Shown here: piece by piece, positions 56,633 to 64,000 of the stretch
How the letters are laid out: every line of letters starts with the position of its first letter
How positions within the stretch are numbered: the stretch's first letter is position 1
Position numbers and translations under genes: made by a program
The notes under the pieces: generated by a model
Seen by the model: only the letters and a program-made list of their open reading frames with translations
Told to the model about the DNA's origin: nothing
The model's database searches: none
Assembly (NCBI RefSeq): GCF_905220565.1
Contig: NC_059396.1
Span: 17,543,206-17,607,205 of the forward strand
Length of the DNA stretch: 64,000 nucleotides
From: Melitaea cinxia
Taxonomy: Eukaryota; Arthropoda; Insecta; Lepidoptera; Nymphalidae
Direction of reading: 5' to 3'

Positions 56633-57878
56633 AATGTTAGTAATGTTTTCGTGTCGATGGATGTTAATCTAATCTAATCTATCTCTAGATCTCATCTATA
56701 TCTAGATTTAATTAATATACATTTATGTATATATATTTTATGTTGTATATTATAAAATTACATAATCCTTTATAAATACGGAGAATAAATATCAAATTTT
56801 ATAATTTGACGTTAGAGAAAAGACATTTTTAATATCCGAATAGATTAATTACTTTTTTTATTTAATAAATGAAGAATTAGTAATTTTTTTATAATAGATA
56901 AGCTTATCTATGACTTTAACAAGACGGTGAAATTCAGAAAAAGTTATACAGCGTTATAAAGTCTAAACTATTATATAAATGACTAAAATTCCTTAGAAAT
57001 TCTTCAAAGAATTTCGAAATGTGCATTCCATATAAATTACAAATTGCATTATAATATGATTGCGGTGCAGATATTTTAAAATCACTGGACTGAGGATGTT
57101 TTTTGACCGTAATTAAACATGCCTCGGGGTAAAGAAGCGCTCTTGTAACATAGAAATTAGGATGCCTCAATTGTTTTCCTTCATTCGGAATGGATGTTTC
57201 TGGAATTCTCCGGCTTCAGTGAGCTTTAAAAATTTGTGCTAACATTTAATGTAAAAGTTTTAATTATAAACAACGAAATAACAATTGGTTTGATAAAAAT
57301 AACAAAACGAAAATAGATTATTTTTTTATTTCTAATGTTCCCGTACCGGGTTTTTGAACAATTTAAAAACGGACAATAATGCTTCGTTATTTATTTATAA
57401 TTAATTATTAAATAAAGTAACAACTACGTACATTTCTTTATAAAAACTGAAACAGAATAACAAAATACTCATAATATCAAAGAATAGATCAATTACTTTT
57501 GATGTAATTTCAATAATCAAATTCCTTGAAAACTAAGACGAATTTATTTTCGTTGAAAAAAAAACGCAACCCATCCCATAGTATTAAACAAGATTACGAA
57601 AACCTAAAATAAAGATTAAGAAAGTTTTATTATTCCAGCTAAACTTTCAGACGACCCATCTTAGGATCCAACTCGTCTTATGAGCCATTTACACCACACG
57701 TGTCCTAAACTAACTCAACGCGATGTTTAATTTCACACAAAAGTTTAAAACATTTCGATAGAGAAGGGACGGGTTGATCTTGTGAGTACTAAATATATTG
57801 AGTTAGGACTTGCATATAATATTAACGAGAGTTTTACACTTTAGCTATAAAATATTTGAATTAAAACGATTTAAATAA
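56633..57878. other. 1.2 kb without gene or known repeat
   Basis: AT-rich; a small cluster of ATCTAATCTA/ATCTAGATCT words at 56665-56710. Confidence 0.5.
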
Positions 57879-57955
57879 CACATGAGTTCACGCCATTTTT
57901 GGGCGCGAACTTGTGGAAGCCTATGTCCAGCAGTGGACTATATTAGGCTGAAGTG
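57879..57955 (+). repeat. Rep-C 3' fragment
   Basis: ACACATGAGTTCACGCCATT, GTGGAAGCCTATGTCCAGCA, then GGCTGAAG running into TG repeats. Confidence 0.85.
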
Positions 57956-57998
57956 TGTGTGTGTGTGTGTGTTTGTTTGTTTGTGTGTGTGTGTGTGT
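57955..57998. repeat. (TG)n / (TTTG)n microsatellite tail of Rep-C
   Basis: TG units interrupted by GTTTGTTTGTTTG. Confidence 0.93.
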
Positions 57999-58778
57999 GT
58001 TATTTAAATAACTAGATCCTTTTGGAATTAACTACAATATCTCTATAAACTTTTACGACAGTGACGACTAAGGCAAATACTTCATTTAGGAACTTAATAT
58101 TAAATGACAGTATGTTAATTTTTTTCTTTTTTTTTAAATTTGCCATGAAGCAAACAAAGTATGTTAATTGTAACCTAATATCCTACGCGAGAGAAAATTT
58201 TGGCGAAGAGATAGGTACTTATAACGCGACACGATACGATTAGAATATTTCAATCATCGTAATATCATTAGCTGTCTATCCTACGTTGTCGCTTTGATTG
58301 CCTTTAAGTGAAGTTGTCGCGGATCTTATTATGACAGCCTAGGAGCGGACAATAGAACTATATATTCTGACTGACTAGACTGCTTTAGGCTGAAAAGATG
58401 GCAAACGGGTAACAATGAAGTTTTTGTTAAATTATATTTTATTACAAGTTTTAACATGTTCTCGAATTTACATTTAAAATGTATTGAACGTGAGAACGAG
58501 GTATAAACTTAAACCGATATAATCAAAAGACTGTATAAAGGAAATATCATCTTTGAAATACAGCTACATACTATCAACGATTTTAGAATTGAATCTTTTA
58601 TACAAAAATAAGATAAAAATGTTCCCTTTCGAGTGTGGAAATCACAAATCTTTCGAATGTCACTGGAGCGAAAATGTAATTTTTATATAACTATAAATTT
58701 AAGGAGACAATTTGTACTTTATATAGAGTTATTTTATAATATTAAATAAAAAGCAATTTATAATTAATATACGAACAC
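57999..58778. other. No gene or known repeat seen
   Basis: AT-rich. Confidence 0.5.
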
Positions 58779-58787
58779 ATTTACAAT

Positions 58788-59137
58788 CGCTTCAGGCTGT
58801 AATATCCCACGGCTGGGCAAATGCCTCTTTATCCATGTAGGAGAAGGATCAGAACTTAATCACAACGCTGCTCTAATGCGGATTAGTGGATATATCCCTA
58901 ATATGAGTAAAGATCGCTATCAAGTACATGATAACAACCGGGACCGACGGCTTAGCGTGCTCTCCGAGGCAAGGTGGGGAGACCCACAAGGACTGCACAA
59001 ACACCCAGACCACGGCACGGCACGGACTGCACATCTGTATGGCCAATACAAATGTTTTCCATGTGCGGGGATCGAACCCGCAACCGCCAGCGAAACAGCC
59101 ACAAACCAGTGCCGTGACCGTTACGTCCAGGTGTCAT
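58788..59137 (-). mobile_element. SINE-D1, full length, 9-bp target duplication
   Basis: Inverted copy from CGCTTCAGGCTGTAATATCC to a head with B box (GGGGATCGAACCCGC on plus) and an A box that has decayed (ACCGTTACGTCC in place of ACCGTTGCGCC). It contains a local triplication of GGCAC (GGCACGGCACGG). The flanking duplication ATTTACAAT lies at 58779-58787 and 59138-59146. Confidence 0.9.
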
Positions 59138-59146
59138 ATTTACAAT

Positions 59147-60506
59147 AAAAGCTTTATAAATAATAACCAAAACAATAATATATTAGTTTGAGATATGCAT
59201 GCATAGTCGCGGATTACAACTAGTAATGAATCAATGGTATTTTAATTATATACAAAAAAAAAAAATGAAATATGAAGTAACATTTGAACGCTACGGTTAA
59301 TTCGCTGCTTGTTTATTAGTAAATTTTATTTCGTTATACTTTTAGTTGCAAGTAGGCATTTATGAAAAACTTAAGCACTCTTTGTTGAAGAGCCTATCTA
59401 TTTCTTTTATCTCACTTTTAAAAGTATCTTTTTATGTAAACAAACAATCTGAGCCTCGAGATCGTAAGTGGCCGCTCCAGACGTTGACTTGTTTTAAGAG
59501 TATTTTTTTTATACATTTAAATTGGCTTTTTCGAGCACATCGGAATATTCATGTTACAAAATCAATCGTGTCAGTTCACTGTAAAGCTACTGGCTTCGAA
59601 TTGATTTAGTTAAAGTGCCATTCACGATGCGGCTATCGGAGTGAACGCGTCTCTTGGAACGTGGTAACTGAATAATTTGATTTAAAACAATATATCAATC
59701 ATTTGATCTCAAACTTCATTCACTCATTTTCATTAATTGTGTCCAGTAGTGCGACAACACGTTGGCACAACGGTCACAGCACTTGCAGCAGCAAGTTGAT
59801 AAATATGTGTGGGCTTAGTGATAAAGTGAATAAAGACTGTCAGACTGAAGCCGGCGGTAGACAACCTGTATCCAACAGCCACAAGGTGGAACTATAGACA
59901 AGAAAAACTAAATAATAGTAATAGATAAAGGAAATACAACACACACACATTACAGTAAATTTTCATAAGTACTTTTAGTAGACATATTTAAGCGTATAAG
60001 ACTCAGTAACAAACAAAGCGACCAAAAAATATAAAATAAAACGCAAGTTGGGAGCCGACGGATACCATCCGACGACCGCTGGCTGGTTTAAGATATTCGA
60101 TCGTCCTAAACTTTTTAGACCTTTTTTTTAATATCTTAAAAGTACTATATAAAATTTATAACATAAAACATAGTAATTAAATCGCCTACTGAATATACAA
60201 ACCTTATATAAAATATATACCTTTAAATACATAATATAAATTTAACCTTTAAATAAGCTTATCTAATATCAAGCAAATAAATCAAGTAATATAAGACCGC
60301 AGACAGAGAATTATAGGTAATTATATTATATAAAAATAAGAATTGAATAAACTTTAACAATTTCTTAGAAAATAAACCGGAGTCATACTGTGTGACCTCT
60401 GATCTAAAGATAAATAATTGAAGACGATTATTTTTCGACATTTCGTTTTACTTGAACATTCAATAACGGCAATGATAAAAAATATTTTATGATAGAAATG
60501 TTAGAA
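59147..60506. other. No gene; possible SINE head at about 59752-59790
   Basis: ACACGTTGGCACAACGGTCACAGCAC (59757-59782) resembles the D-type A box region, but no B box follows. Otherwise AT-rich, with a CG-richer patch at 59455-59490. Confidence 0.4.
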
Positions 60507-60826
60507 CTAGCAGTGTCCGCGACTTCGTCCGCGTGGATATTAATAAAAAGTTATTATTAAATTTGCCGAGTTATAAAATAAATAAATTTCTGAAATTAAA
60601 GTAGCCTAAGTTACTCCTTATTACATCAGCTATCTGCCAGTGGAAGTTCCGTCAAAATCGGTTCAGCCGTTTCAGAGATTAGCCGAAACAAACAGCCAGA
60701 CAGAAAAAATTGTAAAAAATGTTATTTTGGTATATGTACCGTGTATACATCCATATAATGCATTTAGTAAAAAGTGGTTATTTAAATATTACAAACAGAT
60801 ACTCCAGTTTTATTTAATTGTATAGA
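60507..60826 (-). mobile_element. Heli-1 non-autonomous Helitron
   Basis: Inverted copy. On the minus strand it starts TCTATACAATTAAATAAAAC and ends GCGGACACTGCTAG, between A (complement of 60827) and T (complement of 60506). Collinear with 8439-8765. The frame at 60640-60825 is internal to it and not a gene. Confidence 0.88.
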
Positions 60827-60999
60827 TTTAATACAATACTTTAATGTTAGATAGAATACAGTTTTACCCATTTCGATTGGTTGACACATACAGTAACCAC
60901 CCTACATCTGTGAGTCATAGCGCGATGCTATTCAGCCTATTTATTACACTTGCCTAAAAAGATTATAATTAAACATTCCTATATCAATTTTATAATATA

Positions 61000-61608
61000 C
61001 TAGCTGCTGCCCGCGACGTCGTCTGCGTGAACGCTATACAGCACCAAAAATACCTACGATTATACCTTTTAAAATAACATTGATTTACCCGTTTCTTCTT
61101 TACATTTCATATCTACAGAAAAATCTCATAGATGGCGCTGCTTTAAAATTGTTTTGTCTACTTATATTCATTTAATTATGTTTAACGGCTTAGTTACTTA
61201 TATTGCGTGATTTTTATAATGTGAAGCTAGCTTATATACTCGTAGCATGGTTATTAACATAATAACAACAACATTCAAATATGCGTCGTTAGATTACACG
61301 TTGTTACAGAATACGTTGAGGAAATAAAGGTTCACTGCTCGTTCACGGTAGGTGATAGCATGATAATATGTAGCCTATATGTTGACCCGACTTCTTAATA
61401 ATGTTTGTGCCAAATTTGAAGTAAATCCATGCGGTACTTTTTGAGTTTATCCCGGACATACATACAGACAAACAGACAAACAGACAAAAATTCTAAAAAC
61501 CATATTTTTGGCTTCGGTATCGATTGTAGATCACACCCCAAGTATTCTTTTAAAAAAAATATTCAATGTACAGTTTTGACTTTCCTACCATTTTATTATA
61601 TGTATAGA
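61000..61608 (-). mobile_element. Longer non-autonomous Helitron
   Basis: On the minus strand it starts TCTATACATATAATAAAATG and ends GTCGCGGGCAGCAGCTAG. The flanks are A (complement of 61609) and T (complement of 60999), with no duplication. It contains the TTTGTCTGTTTGTCTGTTTG word typical of lepidopteran Helitrons. At 609 bp it is about twice Heli-1 and codes for nothing. Confidence 0.82.
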
Positions 61609-61814
61609 TCACGGTACGACTCCAGCTAAACAATGGGTTGGCGTAGACACAGCAATGACTGCAATTATATTCGATTCCCGCTGATCGCAACTATTCTTAT
61701 AGGTCACACAGATGTTTTTCGAAGTTTTGTAGTCTTATTATCATGCAACGTTTAGGAGGGTGGATAGATACCACTAAATTGATTTATCGCAGGGTATCTA
61801 GACATTTTTTTTTG

Positions 61815-61984
61815 TATACTATTAGGTCCGCAAAAAAGCGCTCGCTACAGCTCGCCTGATGGTAAACGATTACGGTAGATTATAGAGGCCTGTAATACTA
61901 AAAGCATCGCAAGCGCGTTGCCGACACCTGTCAGGAGCTTTGGTCACCGTACCCACCACAGGGACACAACACTGATTAAAAGCT
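61815..61984 (+). repeat. Rep-B, left part, interrupted
   Basis: ATACTATTAGGTCCGCAAAA through GCAAGCGCGTTGCCGACACC to CACTGATTAAAAGCT. It continues at 62187. Confidence 0.83.
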
Positions 61985-62186
61985 GGTTAAGGCTTTAGAT
62001 TAAGAACCGTCGAATTTTCTAAGCTCAAAACTTGACCTTTATGGGCGTAATTTCGTTACAAAAAAAAAAAAAGAATAAGCCTAACCTATCTAACTAACAA
62101 ATTAGACTTTATCGACATAATTTGGTTACAAAAATAACCCTAACCTATCTAACTTCAAAATGCCGTTCTTAATCTTAAGCCTAGCC
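61985..62186. mobile_element. Small TIR element with 7-8 bp duplication (hAT-like)
   Basis: Ends GGTTAAGGCTTTAGATTAAG and, inverted, GGCTAGGCTTAAGATTAAG (imperfect, about 22 bp). The flanks AAAAGCT(G) lie at 61978-61984(5) and 62187-62193(4). An 8-bp duplication suits the hAT superfamily, but the termini do not begin with CA, so the class is uncertain. The inside has two CCTAACCTATCTAAC words. Confidence 0.72.
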
Positions 62187-62285
62187 AAAAGCTGTATTAT
62201 TCAGCTATAAGGTCGAGGTACTACCCCAGTCGAGCTGCTCCAGATTTTGAGCAGGATATTTTCTGCTGTGCCCTACCTCAGTTCA
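62187..62285 (+). repeat. Rep-B, right part
   Basis: AAAAGCTGTATTATTCAGCT, TAAGGTCGAGGTACTACCCC and TTGAGCAGGATATTTTCTGC to GTGCCCTACCTCAG. Confidence 0.85.
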
Positions 62286-63204
62286 TACATAAGCTATTTA
62301 TTGTCTTGATATTCCCACGGGATCGGAAAATACGTACGTGAAATTGCGAGGCGATAATTCTAAAAGAAAATTTAAGTGTAACGTTAATGTATACAAAGCG
62401 ATCGAATAACGATAGCAATAACAATCAGTGCACTAACGACCAATCGCTTTACATACATATAACAATTTCGAGTTCCAGAACACTTCCACGAAACAGTGGA
62501 GGTTCGTATCGCGTTACGTTTTTATAAACAATACTTTAGAGTTAACGATACATCGCAATGACTATAATGTAATAATCGACATCAAAATATAGTCAGTGAT
62601 GCGTTTTTTCTTTTTTTTTATCCGACGGATTTAAGACAATAATTCATAATGGTCACTTCAAGTATATTTTATCCAAGGGTCAAAAGGGTTTAATTTTTCC
62701 ATTATAAGTATCATATTTGTATGATAATTGTATTTTTATGTATGTATGTAGTATGTACTATACTAATCATGAACAGAACACTAAAATCTTATGAGCTGTA
62801 TTGTATTACGTTTATGCGGTGTCATTAGATTAATCATAACAGTGCTATAGTCATAACGAATGAGCATACACATTATTTGTGTGTATGTTGTGTGTGTTAC
62901 GCATTATTGTAATCTGATTTATAAGATTTATTTCGCATTTTATAAATAATCTCTACATAAACTCTATAATCTAGAGAACATCGAAGAATGTGGTAAGAGT
63001 GATTTAGCCACTATCATCATAATTTTTAATATTTATTATAATTATATACAATTGATTTAAAATTTAATTCAGCAATTTAAATTCTAGTACCTAATTGCAA
63101 TTATATTGTCATATCCGTAATAAGATACTCGTATAAGTAACACTATAAACATTAACGCAAAAAAAAACAAAATTAAAAAAAACCGTCCGTCACATATTTT
63201 TTAC
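62286..63204. other. No gene or known repeat seen
   Basis: AT-rich, with GTATGTATGTA and TGTGTGTATGTTGTGTGTG runs. Confidence 0.5.
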
Positions 63205-63297
63205 GCATATAAATTGTTTGCTATGTGCGGGAATCGAGCCCGCAACCGCCAGCGTAATAGTCACAAACCAAAACTGTGACCGTTGCGCCAATGCGTC
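63205..63297 (-). repeat. SINE-D head fragment
   Basis: Inverted head only: B box (GGGAATCGAGCCCGC on plus) and A box (GACCGTTGCGCCAATGCG). The tail is missing. Confidence 0.78.
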
Positions 63298-64000
63298 GGC
63301 AATATTTAAGTATATACCTAGATAGGTATTACAGATAACGAAAAACAAGTATAAAATACATAATACGTCAAAATACTGCTCCGACCGGTCAAATTACTAT
63401 TGATGTTACCCACGGACGTCTGGACAATGGCCAAAACAATCAAGTAACGCTCAGTTCCAATATTTCATTTTATATTCCATTCTTTATTGACCGTTGCTTA
63501 CCATTCCATTCAATTGACCTTCACTAGTGAACTAGTTCGCGAATGGTTTCATATAATTTGTGCATTGTTCAATTCGTGATGAGTCCGAAGATTGGTTTCA
63601 ACTGTGAAAGTGTTTTCATTCAATTCAGATTTTATTGAAACTAAGAAAGTGGGTTTTGAATAAAAATAGAACGTCGAGAATGTTTTTCTTTCACCATTCA
63701 TTCCATGTTGCGAGTGAATGAAATTAAAATAATACGTATTGTTGATTTAACGGGAAGGCTATAGAGTATATGAATTGAAAAAAATGCATATTCTAAGATT
63801 AAATTTCAAATATTTTAACATAATCATTTAAATTTTAACATTTACTCATTTAAAAATAAATATAAGATTCTAGTTGTCGTCAATAACTGCAAAACAAGCA
63901 TTTACCTTTATTTTATACACTATACAGTATATACACTTTACCAACTGAATCTACTTCTACGAAATAGACATAATACAAATGATTATCCAGTGTAACGGAC
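63298..64000. other. No gene or known repeat seen
   Basis: Moderately AT-rich; 63380-63560 has repeated CCATTC/CAATTGACC words but no frame. Confidence 0.5.

Noticed and set aside
61985..62186. CCTAACCTATCTAAC words as interstitial telomeric repeats
   Set aside because: Insect telomeres are (TTAGG)n; only two imperfect CCTAACC words occur, both inside a TIR element.
1..64000. CRISPR arrays, operons, ribosome-binding sites or rRNA genes
   Set aside because: Base composition, SINEs, LINEs, Helitrons and Pol III promoters are eukaryotic; no spaced direct repeats, rRNA sequence or clustered long frames exist.

Overview
The window reads as gene-poor, AT-rich nuclear DNA of an insect, most probably a butterfly or moth (Lepidoptera). 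That assignment rests on its repeats: a Bm1-like tRNA-derived SINE, RTE- and R1-type LINE remnants, many short non-autonomous Helitrons with TC...CTAG ends, and several dispersed families I recognise from memory as common in lepidopteran genomes. I found no host protein-coding gene that I can defend. Almost every open frame is a short chance frame or lies inside a mobile element.

Layout. 0-7 kb: an RTE LINE runs off the left edge with an open 125-codon N-terminus on the minus strand; a perfect 26-bp hairpin and a decayed coding-like frame lie upstream of it. A full-length SINE, a 1.2-kb TTAA-flanked element and a broken RTE 3' end follow. 7-21 kb: two Helitrons, SINEs with clear target-site duplications, two kinds of small TIR element, and an element carrying a tRNA cloverleaf. 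21.4-25.6 kb: an LTR retrotransposon with nearly identical 508/507-bp LTRs and a 4-bp duplication (CACG), inserted in an older repeat (Rep-B). Its body is a chimera of broken integrase, a Rep-A element and an RTE fragment. 26.7-33.5 kb: the least repeat-occupied stretch, possibly regulatory. 33.5-47.9 kb: a mosaic of Rep-B, Rep-C, Helitrons, RTE and R1-type LINE ends, and SINEs. 49.3-49.9 kb: two exon-like GC-rich segments of unknown nature. 52.8-53.8 kb: a Rep-A copy split by a 560-bp TIR element exactly between AAA and TTT with no duplication, as in Spy transposons. 56.4 kb: the second tRNA-bearing element. 57.9-63.3 kb: more SINEs and Helitrons, and a Rep-B copy split by a TIR element with a 7-8 bp duplication.

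How the parts relate. SINE-D1, Rep-C and the RTE LINE end in similar 3' sequence (GGCCTATG.CCAG.AGTG...AGGCTGA), which fits SINEs moving with LINE machinery. Several nested insertions can be dated against each other because uninterrupted sister copies lie in the same window. Rep-A combines a subterminal inverted repeat with a 3' hairpin and may be a Helentron-type element.

Family labels (Rep-A, -B, -C, -E; SINE-D1/D2; Heli-1/2/3; MITE-F/G) are mine for this window and are not database names.
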